Of a stretch of 64,000 nucleotides of DNA, positions 34,699-43,700 are shown in pieces. The first letter of the stretch is position 1. Each line of letters starts with the position of its first letter. The stretch comes from Paractinoplanes atraurantiacus (lineage in GTDB: Bacteria; Actinomycetota; Actinomycetes; Mycobacteriales; Micromonosporaceae), in the NCBI RefSeq assembly GCF_900215205.1, contig NZ_OBDY01000001.1, forward strand, positions 678,786 through 742,785, read 5' to 3'. Made by a program: the position numbers and the translations under genes. Under the pieces are notes generated by a model. The model did no database searches and was not told the origin of the DNA. It saw only the letters and a list, made by a program, of their open reading frames with translations.

Positions 34699-35423
34699 CC
34701 GCCGACGAGCCCACCATCCTCGCCACGAGCGCCTTCTTCGAGGTCGGCCGCTTCGGCGACTTCGCCTGGCGCCCCGGCAAGATCCATCGGTTCGCGGCCG
34801 AACTGGCCAACGTGACCCAACCCCGCATCTGCTTCCTGACCCAGGCCAGCGGCGACTTCCCACAGGTCATCGGCGCGCACTACGCCGCGTTCGCCCGCAC
34901 CGAGTTCGCGGCGTCGCACCTTCAGCTCATCCCGATGCCGAACGTGGCCGACATCCGGTCGCACCTGCTCGAGCAGGACATCATCTGGGTGCACGGCGGC
35001 AGCGTGGCCAACCTGTGCGCGCTGTGGCGGGTGCACGGCGTCGACGAGATCCTGCACGAGGCGTGGCAGGCCGGCGTGGTCCTCGGCGGCGTCTCGGCCG
35101 GCTCGATCTGCTGGCATCAGGGCGGCAGCACGGACAGCTTCGGCCCCGACCTGCAGGCGTTCACCGACGGCCTGGGCTGGCTGCCGTACAGCAACGGCGT
35201 GCACTACGACGCCGAGGAACAGCGCCGCCCCAAGATGCACGAGCTGATCGCCGACGGCACCCTGGCCGACGGTTACGCCACCGACGACGGCGCCGCCCTG
35301 GTCTACCGAGGCACAACCATGTCCGAGGTCGTGGCCGACCGCCCGGGCCCACGCGGCTACAAGCTGCGCCGCCGCCCCGACGGAACGGTCGAGGAGACAC
35401 CACTGCCCACCAGGCTCCTCTGA
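34695..35423 (+). CDS. Peptidase E-like serine peptidase (S51)
   Basis: 242 residues from ATG 34695. The nucleophile elbow is LGGVSAGSICW (Ser near residue 136), and the class I glutamine amidotransferase-like fold continues with DGLGWLPYSNGVHYD. S51 enzymes cleave Asp-X dipeptides; some family members act on cyanophycin. Overlaps the nucleotidyltransferase gene by ATGA. Last gene of the unit. Confidence 0.9.
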   Translation: MTADEPTILATSAFFEVGRFGDFAWRPGKIHRFAAELANVTQPRICFLTQASGDFPQVIGAHYAAFARTEFAASHLQLIPMPNVADIRSHLLEQDIIWVHGGSVANLCALWRVHGVDEILHEAWQAGVVLGGVSAGSICWHQGGSTDSFGPDLQAFTDGLGWLPYSNGVHYDAEEQRRPKMHELIADGTLADGYATDDGAALVYRGTTMSEVVADRPGPRGYKLRRRPDGTVEETPLPTRLL

Positions 35424-35426
35424 GTT

Positions 35427-35463
35427 CACGTTGAAGCGGAACTTCACGACGTCGCCGTCCTTC
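35427..35463 (-). pseudogene. 37-base copy of the 3' end of ychF
   Basis: Read on the minus strand this segment matches the last codons of ychF (25701-25737), KDGDVVEFRFNV, with 35 of 37 bases equal; the copy would read KDGDVVKFRFNV. Matching stops sharply on both sides. It lies in the gap after peptidase E, inverted relative to ychF, and has no stop at the equivalent place. It is a fragment, not a functional gene. Confidence 0.7.
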
Positions 35464-35514
35464 GCCCTCCCTGACTCAGCCCGCAACGAGGCCTGTGCCT
35501 TCCTGGGCGAAAAC

Positions 35515-35859
35515 TCACGTGAACCTCGGGCTTGGGGGCGGTGGGACCCGTAACGGTCCCCGCCGGTCACGGATGTACGTCGCGTAGTCCGAGAAATGTC
35601 GACGTCGGCTCAGGTAGTGCGGGTAGTGGTCGAAGTGCCACCGGCAGGCGTCGATGAACTCCGAGTGGTCATCGAGCCCGAGGCGGGCGCAGACGAGAGC
35701 GAACTCGTCCAAGCCGTCCAGCATCTCGGCGCACTGCACCGGCGTTGCGCCGTCGGCACCCCAGAGAACGCCGGCCGGAAGCTCGTGAACTGAATAGTCC
35801 AGCCACTTGCGGCCATCGTGGTAGCGCTCCCGGTCGGCCTCAGTCGCGACCGGTTCCAC
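35515..35859 (-). CDS. Hypothetical protein, 114 residues
   Basis: GTG start that shares one base with the stop codon of the upstream PH-domain gene, so translation is probably coupled. Acidic/aromatic composition (WHFDHYPHYLSRRRHFSDYA near residue 70) without a membrane segment. I recognise no family. It ends in a Pro-rich tail. Confidence 0.65.
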   Translation of the reverse strand: MEPVATEADRERYHDGRKWLDYSVHELPAGVLWGADGATPVQCAEMLDGLDEFALVCARLGLDDHSEFIDACRWHFDHYPHYLSRRRHFSDYATYIRDRRGPLRVPPPPSPRFT

Positions 35860-36221
35860 TAGCTGGCGTAGTGCAGGATCACGTTGTGGACGTGGTGGGT
35901 CTTGTCCGAGCCGCGGAACTCGACCTCGTACGTGTGGGTGCCGACCGTGATGGCGATGGTGCCGGTCGAGAAGAACTGGCCGGCCCAGCTCTTGTTGCTG
36001 ACCACACTCACGCTGCTGACCTTCGAGTACGGGATGCTCGTGATCGCGAAGCGCTTACCGACGAAGGACTTGTCCTGGATGATGATGCGGCGGTTGGTCA
36101 GCCCGATGAAGCCGGTGCCCGCCCCGATCGCGTCGTAGACGGCGATGATCGTCTCGCCGTCGAGCAGGCCGCTCTGCACCTGCTCGTACTGGCCCTTGTT
36201 GTCGTAGATCACTTCGCTCAT
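35859..36221 (-). CDS. Small PH-domain-like protein (YokE type)
   Basis: 120 residues. LDGETIIAVYDAIGAGTGFI, LTNRRIIIQDKSF and IPYSKVSSVSVVSNK follow the seven-strand pattern of bacterial PH proteins such as YokE/YvlB. Probably cytosolic; role unknown. Upstream member of a two-gene unit with the 114-residue protein. Confidence 0.8.
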   Translation of the reverse strand: MSEVIYDNKGQYEQVQSGLLDGETIIAVYDAIGAGTGFIGLTNRRIIIQDKSFVGKRFAITSIPYSKVSSVSVVSNKSWAGQFFSTGTIAITVGTHTYEVEFRGSDKTHHVHNVILHYAS

Positions 36222-36244
36222 GGCGCGAGCGTAGCGAGACCGGG

Positions 36245-36568
36245 CTATGGGTTGGCCGGCTGAGTGTCGGTCACCGTGCGGTAGAAGTCCTCGATCCGGG
36301 CGGCTAGGGTTACCTCACCGTCCGTGAGGGCGTCGCCGTCTCGATCGCCCAGGCAGATCTGAGTGTGACCGTTGGTGCGCCTGATGTTGGGTTGAATGCG
36401 AAGTGTGTCCGCCGCCACCTTGATCCGTTCGGTCAATGCGGCATGCTGACTGTCGTCGCACGCCAGCTCGCGCCGGAGCTGGACGCCGTCGCGCGTCCAC
36501 TCGCTGAGCACGGTCAAAGCATCAGTCAGGTAGTCGGAGCGGTTCATTCGCTGTCTTCTGGCCCGCAT
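36245..36568 (-). CDS. Hypothetical protein, 107 residues
   Basis: Start ATG 36568 chosen for the AGGGGGA site six bases upstream; ATG 36547 and an earlier in-frame start at 36607 exist. Mostly helical, charged, without membrane segment. No family recognised. It ends 23 bases before the PH-domain gene start, so the three small genes may form one operon. Confidence 0.6.
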   Translation of the reverse strand: MRARRQRMNRSDYLTDALTVLSEWTRDGVQLRRELACDDSQHAALTERIKVAADTLRIQPNIRRTNGHTQICLGDRDGDALTDGEVTLAARIEDFYRTVTDTQPANP

Positions 36569-36733
36569 CGCCCATCCCCCTAGGCGTCGTTGCCGGCTTG
36601 TGGCCAAACTGTCGCCGTGTCGTCATGGTCGGTGCCTCACAGTCTTGCTCTCCGGGACAAGCATGTCCACGCCCACATATATGTGTTTGCGTGACGATCG
36701 GGACGGCTCGGGCACCCGGAACGGCAAACTTTT

Positions 36734-37177
36734 GTGGAAAGCTCTGATCTCATGCGGCCGGAACAGGATGTCAAGTCACCTAAGTCACGCAGAGTCATCG
36801 TGGCGGCGGTGATCATCAATGACGGTCGTGTTCTCGCGTGTGAGCGGTCGGCGCCGCCGGAGGTCGCGGGCCGCTGGGAGTTCCCCGGGGGAAAGGTCGA
36901 GCCGGGCGAGACCGAGGAGCAGGCCCTGGCCCGCGAGTGCGTCGAGGAGCTCGGCGTGCGGGTCGAGGTCGGCGACCGGGTCGGGCCCGACGTCTCCCTC
37001 GCACACGGCCGGGCCGTGCTGCGGGTCTTCAACGCCCGGCTGCTGGGGGGCGACATGCCGCGGGCGCTGGAGCACACTGCCATGCGCTGGCTCGGTGTTG
37101 ACGAGCTGGACAGCGTGCACTGGCTGCCCGCGGACAAGCCGATCGTCGCGGAACTGCCGGGTCTATTGAGCGTCTGA
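36734..37177 (+). CDS. Nudix hydrolase, MutT type
   Basis: 147 residues (ATG 36752 is an alternative start). Nudix box GGKVEPGETEEQALARECVE-ELG at about residues 52-74 has all catalytic Glu and Arg residues. VAAVIINDGRVLACERSAPP and WEFPGG are typical of the CTP/8-oxo-dGTP pyrophosphohydrolase group. It probably cleans up oxidised or non-canonical nucleotides. Overlaps the convergent fadD gene by 15 bases. Confidence 0.92.
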   Translation: MESSDLMRPEQDVKSPKSRRVIVAAVIINDGRVLACERSAPPEVAGRWEFPGGKVEPGETEEQALARECVEELGVRVEVGDRVGPDVSLAHGRAVLRVFNARLLGGDMPRALEHTAMRWLGVDELDSVHWLPADKPIVAELPGLLSV

Positions 37178-38695
37178 GCCGTACGTCTTCCGCAGCTCCC
37201 GCTTGAGGACCTTGAAACTGGGACCCAGCGGGAGCGACTCCGCAAAACGGATCTTGCGGGGATATTTGTGCTTGCCGAGCTTCTCGCGCGACCACTCGAT
37301 CAGCTCGTCGGCCGAGATGCTGCCCGGGTCGGCAACGACCACCGCGCAGATCTCCTCGCCGTGCGTCGCGTCGGGCACGCCGATCACCGCCACCTGCTGC
37401 ACGGCCGGATGCCGGGCCAGCGCCTCCTCCACCTCGCGCGGGTAGACGTTGAAGCCGCCCCGGATCACCAGGTCCTTCTTGCGGTCGACGATCGCGATGA
37501 AGCCGTTCTCGTCCTTGGTGCCGAGATCGCCCGTACGGAACCAGCCGTCGACGACCGCCTCCTGGGTCGCCGAAGGGTTGTTCAGGTACCCCGCGAAGAC
37601 GTTGTGACCGCGGATGACGATCTCGCCGAGCTCGCCGTCGGGCAGCAGCTCGATCCGCTCGTCGATCTCGGGCCGGGCGATCTCCACCTCGACACCCCAG
37701 ATGGGGTGCCCGACCGTGCCCGGCTTGGTGCCGAACGCGGGCTGGTTGGTGGTCGCCGTCGGCGAGGTCTCCGAGAGGCCGTACCCCTCGAAGATCTCGG
37801 CATGGAAGGTCTCGTTGAACTTCTCCAGCACGGCGACCGGCAGCGAGGCGCCGCCCGAGACGCACAGCCGCAGCTCGGGCAGCTTCTCGGCCTTGCCGGC
37901 GGCCTCCAGCAGGCCGATGTACATGGTCGGCACGCCGTGGAAGATGGTCACGTTCTCCTTGACCATCAGCTGGATGGCGGCCTCGCCGGTGAAGCGGGCG
38001 AGCAGCACCAGGGTCCCGCCCATGCGGAAGGTGCCGTTCATGCCGACGGTCTGCCCGAAGGTGTGGAACAGCGGCAGGCAGCCCATCGTCACGTCGTCCT
38101 CGTGCAGATCGTGGATGTCGAAGACGTTCACGATCGTGTTCATGACGAGGTTGAGGTGGGTCAGGAGCGCGCCCTTGGGCTTTCCGGTGGTGCCGCTCGT
38201 GTAGAAGATGACCGCGACGTCCTCGGCCTCCCGGCTGACGTACGTCCGCAGCGGTGTCGTGACGGCTTCCTCGAGCCGTTCGATGCCCGGCACGGCCGGG
38301 CCGACCGAGACGACGTCAACCTCGGCGATCTTGGAGGCCGCCACCGCGTTCTCCAGCTGACTCGAGTGCGCCACCAGCAGCTTCGCGCCGCTGTCGGTGA
38401 GGACGTAGGCGTTCTCCTCGGGCGTGAGGAGCAGGTGCATCGGTACGATCGTCGCGCCGACCGCCAGCGTCGCGTAGTAGACCCGGGGGAAGTCGGCGAG
38501 GTTGGGGATCTGGATGGCGACGACGTCGCCGGGACCGATGCCCTTCGCTTGAAGGGCCGACGCGTACGCCAAAGTCTGTTGCCAGAGCTCGCGATAGGTG
38601 ATCCGTTCGGTGGTGACGCTGTCGATCACGGCGATCTTGTCGGGGTACTTGCGAGCCGACTCGGCCAGGACGGTGGCGAGCGACAATTGGGTCAT
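37163..38695 (-). CDS. fadD: Fatty-acid/long-chain acyl-CoA ligase
   Basis: 510 residues. AMP-binding motif VIFYTSGTTGKPKGALLTH near 165, the A5-like GYGLSETSPTATTN near 300, YLNNPSATQEAVVDGWFRTGDLG near 372 and the C-terminal lysine motif KYPRKIRFAESLPLGPSFK. It activates a carboxylic acid to acyl-AMP and then acyl-CoA. Its start overlaps the upstream acyl-CoA dehydrogenase by 4 bases. Length and motifs fit medium- to long-chain or aryl acids; the substrate is not fixed. Confidence 0.92.
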   Translation of the reverse strand: MTQLSLATVLAESARKYPDKIAVIDSVTTERITYRELWQQTLAYASALQAKGIGPGDVVAIQIPNLADFPRVYYATLAVGATIVPMHLLLTPEENAYVLTDSGAKLLVAHSSQLENAVAASKIAEVDVVSVGPAVPGIERLEEAVTTPLRTYVSREAEDVAVIFYTSGTTGKPKGALLTHLNLVMNTIVNVFDIHDLHEDDVTMGCLPLFHTFGQTVGMNGTFRMGGTLVLLARFTGEAAIQLMVKENVTIFHGVPTMYIGLLEAAGKAEKLPELRLCVSGGASLPVAVLEKFNETFHAEIFEGYGLSETSPTATTNQPAFGTKPGTVGHPIWGVEVEIARPEIDERIELLPDGELGEIVIRGHNVFAGYLNNPSATQEAVVDGWFRTGDLGTKDENGFIAIVDRKKDLVIRGGFNVYPREVEEALARHPAVQQVAVIGVPDATHGEEICAVVVADPGSISADELIEWSREKLGKHKYPRKIRFAESLPLGPSFKVLKRELRKTYGSDAQ

Positions 38696-39864
38696 GCCAG
38701 GTGACCTCCGATCTTGGTGTAACCGCGGAGCAGGTCCCGCGAGATGATCAGACGCTGCATCTCGTCGGTGCCTTCATAGATACGCATAAGTCGCACCTGG
38801 CGGTACCACCGTTCGATCGGAAGCTCGCGCGTGTACCCCATGCCGCCGTGGATCTGCATGACCCGGTCGACGACCTCGTTGACCATCTTCGCGCCGTAGA
38901 GCTTGGCCATCGACGAGGCGTGCCGCGGGTCCCAGCCCTGGTCGACCGTCCAGGCGGCGCGCAGGATCAGCCAGCGGGCGGCCTCGATCTCGACCTCGGA
39001 GTCGGCGATCATCCACTGGATGGCCTGGTTCTCGCCGATCTTCCGGCCGAACGTCTCGCGGGTGTTGGCGTACTCGATCGCCATGCCGAGCGCGCGCTCG
39101 GCGATGCCCAGGGCGTTCGACGGGATCAGGTAGCGGCCCTTGCCGATCCATTTCATGCCCAGCTCGAAGCCCTGGCCGATCTCGCCCAGGATGTTGCGGG
39201 CCGGCACCCGGACGTTGTCGAAGACCAGCGCCGCCGGCCCGCCCTCGCCCATGGTCTGGATGAACTCGGAACGCCAGCCCATCTCGCGGTCGACCAGGAA
39301 CGCGGTCGTGCCGCCGCCGCGGACGCCCTTCTCCCGGTCGGTGACCGCGACGACGATGACGAAGTCGGCGTCGTTGCCGTTGGTGATGAACGTCTTCTCG
39401 CCGTTCAGCACCCAGTCGTCGCCGTCCTTGGTGGCGCTGAGCTTGATGTTCGCCGCGTCCGAGCCGGCGCCGGGCTCGGTGATGGCGAAGCAGGAGATCC
39501 GCTCGCCCTCGATCGTCGGGATCAGGAACTCGCGCTTCTGGTCCTCATTGGCGTAGTAGAGGATGTTGTCCGCCTCGCCGCCGAACTTGAACTGGATGTA
39601 GGTGCGGCCCACCTCGGTCCAGATCAGGGACTGCAGGACGGCCGGGAGGTTCATCCCCCCGTACTCCTCCGGTGTCGAAAGGCCCCAGAAGCCGAACTTC
39701 TTGGCCTTTTGCTGCAGCTCTCGGAGCTCGCTGAGCTCCAGCCCGGGCTGGTGGCGCCGCTCGCGGAGCAGCGCCTCCTGCTCCAGCGGCATGACCTCGC
39801 GGGTGATGAACTGCCGGGCGGTGTCGCGAATCGCGCGTTCCTCGTCGGTGAGCGAGAAGTCCAT
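38692..39864 (-). CDS. Acyl-CoA dehydrogenase (canonical catalytic Glu)
   Basis: 390 residues. FAD enzyme for the first beta-oxidation step. CFAITEPGAGSDAANI near 130, GEKTFITNGNDADF near 160 and QIHGGMGYTRELPIERWYR near 335 are the family motifs; the base Glu364 lies in MRIYEGTDEMQ. Coupled to fadD and divergent from a TetR with a palindrome in the gap. This copy should act on ordinary saturated acyl-CoA, unlike the ACAD11-like copy at 44380. Confidence 0.94.
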   Translation of the reverse strand: MDFSLTDEERAIRDTARQFITREVMPLEQEALLRERRHQPGLELSELRELQQKAKKFGFWGLSTPEEYGGMNLPAVLQSLIWTEVGRTYIQFKFGGEADNILYYANEDQKREFLIPTIEGERISCFAITEPGAGSDAANIKLSATKDGDDWVLNGEKTFITNGNDADFVIVVAVTDREKGVRGGGTTAFLVDREMGWRSEFIQTMGEGGPAALVFDNVRVPARNILGEIGQGFELGMKWIGKGRYLIPSNALGIAERALGMAIEYANTRETFGRKIGENQAIQWMIADSEVEIEAARWLILRAAWTVDQGWDPRHASSMAKLYGAKMVNEVVDRVMQIHGGMGYTRELPIERWYRQVRLMRIYEGTDEMQRLIISRDLLRGYTKIGGHLA

Positions 39865-39880
39865 GTGCCTTAAACTAGCG

Positions 39881-39896
39881 GTGTAAGTTTTTACAC
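39881..39896. promoter_or_regulatory. TetR operator palindrome GTGTAA-N4-TTACAC
   Basis: Arms 39881-39886 and 39891-39896, with weaker symmetry continuing outward (ACT/AGT). It lies in the 64-base gap between the acyl-CoA dehydrogenase and tetR starts and could control both transcripts. The same half-sites occur upstream of livG at 53024. Confidence 0.75.
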
Positions 39897-39928
39897 GTCC
39901 AGTGCTGATTTTCCCGGGGAGATCATTT

Positions 39929-40555
39929 ATGGCGCGGCCGCGGCAGGCCCTGTTGACGCGGGAGCGGATCGTCGAGGCGGCATCGGCCCTGATCGACGCC
40001 GAGGGGCTCGACGCGCTTTCGATGCGGCGGCTCGCGACCGACCTGGGCGTTCAAGGGCCGTCCCTTTACAACCACTTCGCCACCAAGGCCGAGATCATCG
40101 ACGCCGTGGCCGACGCAGTGGTGTTAAAAGTGGATTTGTCAGTTTTCGACGGGCGTGAGTGGCCTGACGCGCTGCGCGAATGGGCTTTGTCCTACCGAGC
40201 GGTGCTCGCCGAACATCCGAACATCGTTCCGGTGCTGGCCCAGGGTCCCGGGCGCCGTCCGGCCGGTCTGGCCATGGCCGAGGCCGTGTACGGGGCGCTG
40301 GTCGAGGCCGGGTGGAGCTACGCGCGCGCCACCCACATCGGCGCGCTCATGCGCTACCTGGTCACCGGCTCGGCGCTCGGCTCGTTCGCGCTGGGCTTCG
40401 ACGTGGATCCACAGCTTTACGAACGTTATCCACACCTGCACCACGCCCCGCTTCTGGCGGAGCATCATGAGGCCGTGGACGAGGGAGCTTTCGAACTCGG
40501 CCTGGACCTGCTGATCAATGGCCTTAGGGCTAGACAAGAGATGGGGACCCGCTGA
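39929..40555 (+). CDS. TetR-family regulator of the fadD/acd - aldh/adh locus
   Basis: 208 residues from ATG 39929; GGGGAGA lies seven bases upstream, so the earlier GTG 39902 is not preferred. Helix-turn-helix ALSMRRLATDLGVQGPSLYN near residue 30, then an all-helical ligand domain of the TetR_C type that follows TetA-like regulators. The ALDH gene starts on its last base (TGATG), so it is co-transcribed with its targets. Its ligand is likely an acyl-CoA or aldehyde of the pathway (inference). It contains an internal TTATCCACA at 40426. Confidence 0.9.
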   Translation: MARPRQALLTRERIVEAASALIDAEGLDALSMRRLATDLGVQGPSLYNHFATKAEIIDAVADAVVLKVDLSVFDGREWPDALREWALSYRAVLAEHPNIVPVLAQGPGRRPAGLAMAEAVYGALVEAGWSYARATHIGALMRYLVTGSALGSFALGFDVDPQLYERYPHLHHAPLLAEHHEAVDEGAFELGLDLLINGLRARQEMGTR

Positions 40556-41964
40556 TGGCATCGCTCGATCGCCCGCACCTCTACCTCGGTGGGGAGTGGG
40601 CCACGCCCGCCTCCACCGAGACGATCGCGGTGGAAAATCCGGCGACCGAGGAGGTCCTGGCCCACGTTCCGTCCGGCACGGCGGAGGACGTCGATCGTGC
40701 GGTCGCCGCCGCCAAGGCCGCTTTCGACGGCTGGGCGGCGACGCCGAAGGCCGAGCGGGCCCAGGTGCTCGACCGGCTGCACACCTCGCTGACCGCCCGC
40801 GCCGGCGACATCGCGAAGACCGTCGGGCTCGAGCTGGGCACGCCGGTCAAGGTCGCCCAGCGGGTCCAGGCGGGACTGCCACTCGCGGTCCTTCGGGGGT
40901 ACGCCGACCTGGCCGCCCGCGAGACGCCGGAGGAGACCATCGGCAACTCGCTCGTCGTGCACGAGCCGGTGGGTGTGGTCGGCGCCATCACGCCGTGGAA
41001 CTACCCGCTCCACCAGGTCGTGGCCAAGGTGGCGGCGGCCCTGGCGGCCGGGTGCACCGTGGTGCTCAAGCCGAGCGAGCTGACGCCCCTGGTGGCGTTC
41101 CTGCTGTTCGACGCGGCCGAGGAGGCAGGCGTGCCGGCCGGCGTGCTCAACCTGGTCACCGGCACGGGCCCGGTGGTCGGCGCGGCCATCGCCGGACACC
41201 CCGATGTGGACATGGTGTCGTTCACCGGTTCGACCGCGACCGGCAAGGCGATCACCCACGCGGCGGCCGACCGGGTGGCCAAGGTGGCGCTGGAGCTGGG
41301 CGGCAAGTCGGCGAATGTCATCTTGGAAGATGCCGATGTCACGCGCGCCGTCAAGGTCGGTGTCGGGAACGCCTTCCTGAACTCGGGGCAGACCTGCACG
41401 GCCTGGACCCGCATGCTGGTGCACCGCGACCACTACGACGAGGCGGTCGAGCTGGCCGCCAAGACGGCCGCCGGCTACACCGTGGGCGACCCGTTCGACG
41501 AAGGCACCCGCCTCGGGCCGCTGGTCTCGGCCGCCCAGCGAGACCGTGTCCAGGGCTTCATCTCCCGGGCCTCCGCGCGGTTGGTGGCAGGCGGACTCGA
41601 CGCGCCCCTCCCTGGTAAGGGACATTTCGTCGCGCCGACGGTCTTCGCCGACGTCGATCCCGACAGCGAGCTGGCCCAGGAGGAGATCTTCGGCCCGGTG
41701 CTGTCGATCATCCCGTTCGGGTCGGACGACGAGGCGGTGTCGATCGCCAACAATTCCCGCTACGGCCTGGCCGGTGGCGTCTGGGGTTCCGACGATCGCG
41801 CCCTCGCCGTGGCGCGCCGGCTGCGCACGGGCGCGGTCGACGTCAACGGGGGAGCGTTCAACCCGTTCGCGCCGTTCGGTGGTTACAAGCAGTCCGGTGT
41901 CGGCCGTGAGCTTGGCGAGTACGGTCTCGCCGAGTTCCAGCAGGTGAAGGCGATCCAGCGATGA
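40555..41964 (+). CDS. Aldehyde dehydrogenase (NAD(P)+)
   Basis: 469 residues. Oxidises an aldehyde to the acid. Active-site residues: LELGGKSANVIL (general-base Glu near 243) and NSGQTCTAWTRM (nucleophile Cys near 281); FTGSTATGKAI is the cofactor loop and EEIFGPVLSI the C-terminal motif. Coupled on both sides (1-base overlap with tetR, 4-base overlap with the alcohol dehydrogenase). In context it feeds the acid to FadD. Confidence 0.94.
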   Translation: MASLDRPHLYLGGEWATPASTETIAVENPATEEVLAHVPSGTAEDVDRAVAAAKAAFDGWAATPKAERAQVLDRLHTSLTARAGDIAKTVGLELGTPVKVAQRVQAGLPLAVLRGYADLAARETPEETIGNSLVVHEPVGVVGAITPWNYPLHQVVAKVAAALAAGCTVVLKPSELTPLVAFLLFDAAEEAGVPAGVLNLVTGTGPVVGAAIAGHPDVDMVSFTGSTATGKAITHAAADRVAKVALELGGKSANVILEDADVTRAVKVGVGNAFLNSGQTCTAWTRMLVHRDHYDEAVELAAKTAAGYTVGDPFDEGTRLGPLVSAAQRDRVQGFISRASARLVAGGLDAPLPGKGHFVAPTVFADVDPDSELAQEEIFGPVLSIIPFGSDDEAVSIANNSRYGLAGGVWGSDDRALAVARRLRTGAVDVNGGAFNPFAPFGGYKQSGVGRELGEYGLAEFQQVKAIQR

Positions 41965-43049
41965 CCGCGTGGTTCAACGGACTGGTCCTGCGCGAGCCGG
42001 GCGCCCGGCCTGCGGTGGCCGAGCTGCACCTGCCCGAGGTCGGTCCGGGCCAGGTCCGCATCAAGGTGCGGGCGGCCGGCGTCTGCCACAGCGATCTGTC
42101 CATGGTGAACGGGACCATCCGCCCGTCGTACCCGCTGGTCCTGGGTCACGAGGCGTCGGGCGAGGTGGTCGAGGTCGGCGAGCGGGTGACGCGGGCCGCG
42201 GTGGGCGACCACGTGGTGCTGAACTGGCAGCCGGCGTGCCGCAACTGCTGGTTCTGCGAGGGCGGCGAGCCGTGGCTGTGCTCCACGTCGTCGGGTGTGG
42301 CGTCGCTGGAGAACGGCATCACCCTCGACGGGGTGCCGGTGCATGTGGGGCTGGGCCTGGGTGCCTTCGCCGAGCAGGTGGTGGCCCCGGAGAACGCGGT
42401 GGTCCGGGTGCCCTCCGAGCTCGACTTCGAACGGGCGGCGCTGCTGGGCTGCGGCGTCCTGACCGGTTTCGGCGCGGTCCGCAACACGGCCCAGGTGGCG
42501 GCCGGCGAGTCGGTCGTGGTGATCGGCCTGGGCGGCGTGGGCCTGTCGGTGGTGGCGGCGGCCCGGGCCGCCGGCGCGTCCGACGTCATCGCGGTGGACG
42601 TCTCGGAAGCCAAGAAGGGCCTGGCCGAGTCGGCCGGGGCGACCGATTTCGTGGTCTCCTCCGACACCCTTTCCAAAGAGATCCGGGGCCGTACGTCGGG
42701 CCGGGGCGCCGACCACGCCTTCGAGTGTGTGGGCCGCGCCGCCACGATCCGGGCGGCCTGGCGCGCCACCCGCCGCGGCGGCAAGGTGACGGTGGTCGGC
42801 ATGGGTTCGAACGACGACCAGGTGACCTTGTCGGCCCTGGACATCTTCTCGTCCAACCGGACGCTGCGCTCGTCGGTGTACGGCCAGGCCGACCAGGACA
42901 TCGAGATCCCGTCCCTGGCCGCCGACGTCCTGTCCGGCAAGCTCAGCCTGGACCACCTGATCACCGACCGCATCACCCTGCCCGAGGTCGCCGAGGCCTT
43001 CGACCGCATGTCCCGGGGTGAGGGGGCCCGCTCGGTCGTCATCATCTGA
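41961..43049 (+). CDS. Zinc-dependent alcohol dehydrogenase
   Basis: 362 residues. Catalytic zinc ligands in GVCHSDLSM (Cys, residue ~38) and GHEASGEVVEVG (His-Glu); structural zinc cysteines in CRNCWFCEGGEPWLC (four Cys, near 93-107). Rossmann motif VVIGLGGVGLSVVAAARAAG near 180. It belongs to the class III-like branch. Likely makes the aldehyde used by the coupled aldehyde dehydrogenase. Last gene of the tetR-aldh-adh unit. Confidence 0.94.
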   Translation: MTAWFNGLVLREPGARPAVAELHLPEVGPGQVRIKVRAAGVCHSDLSMVNGTIRPSYPLVLGHEASGEVVEVGERVTRAAVGDHVVLNWQPACRNCWFCEGGEPWLCSTSSGVASLENGITLDGVPVHVGLGLGAFAEQVVAPENAVVRVPSELDFERAALLGCGVLTGFGAVRNTAQVAAGESVVVIGLGGVGLSVVAAARAAGASDVIAVDVSEAKKGLAESAGATDFVVSSDTLSKEIRGRTSGRGADHAFECVGRAATIRAAWRATRRGGKVTVVGMGSNDDQVTLSALDIFSSNRTLRSSVYGQADQDIEIPSLAADVLSGKLSLDHLITDRITLPEVAEAFDRMSRGEGARSVVII

Positions 43050-43091
43050 TAATCGGCGGTCTCGGGCGCATCCATGCGGTAGGACGAGGGG

Positions 43092-43682
43092 ATGCGACCC
43101 GAGGCCGGCCAGGTGCTGCATTTCTCCGAGGACCCGACGATCGAGTTGTTCGTGCCGCATGTGGCGGCGACGGCGAGGGAGACCGAGGCCTACGTCTGGG
43201 CGGTCGGCCACGACCGCGCGCCCGACTACTGGTTTCCGCGCCAATGCCCGCGGGCCATGGCTTGGGTGCGCGACGGAACGTCCGATGAGGACCGCGACCG
43301 GATCGTCGGCGCCGGATGCGGCGACCGGGTGCACGCGATCGAGTACGCATGGTGGGAGGCCATGCGCACCACCACGCTGTACGCGTACCGGCTCCCGGCC
43401 GCCCCGTTCCGCCCGCTCGGCGAGGCCGGCCAGGAGCACGCCGCGGTGGCCACGGAACCGGTGCGCCCGCTCGGCCCGGCCGAGCCCGTCGGCAACCTGA
43501 TCGACTGCCACGCCGCCGCCGGCATCCAGCTGCGCCTGCTGGACAACCTCTGGCCCTTCTGGGACGAGGTCATCACCAGCAGCCTGGGTTTCAGCGCCAT
43601 CCGCCTGCGCAACGCCCGCCCCCGCCCCACCGGCGACGCCGACGAGTCAGCCACCTTCTTCGCCGGCCGAGCCCCACGCTGA
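43092..43682 (+). CDS. DUF6886-like protein
   Basis: 196 residues. LHFSEDPTIELFVPHVAAT at the N terminus, VWAVGHDRAPDYWFPRQCPR near 37 and the central HAIEYAWWEAMRTTTLYAYR fit the DUF6886 family as I remember it. Function unknown. It follows adh by 42 bases on the same strand but shares no obvious role. A 20-bp tandem repeat starts shortly after its stop. Confidence 0.7.
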   Translation: MRPEAGQVLHFSEDPTIELFVPHVAATARETEAYVWAVGHDRAPDYWFPRQCPRAMAWVRDGTSDEDRDRIVGAGCGDRVHAIEYAWWEAMRTTTLYAYRLPAAPFRPLGEAGQEHAAVATEPVRPLGPAEPVGNLIDCHAAAGIQLRLLDNLWPFWDEVITSSLGFSAIRLRNARPRPTGDADESATFFAGRAPR

Positions 43683-43700
43683 CAGCACGCCTCATCACCG

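Noticed and set aside
43092..43682. Member of the alcohol/aldehyde pathway
   Set aside because: It follows adh on the same strand but the protein resembles a DUF6886-type family with no link to the pathway.
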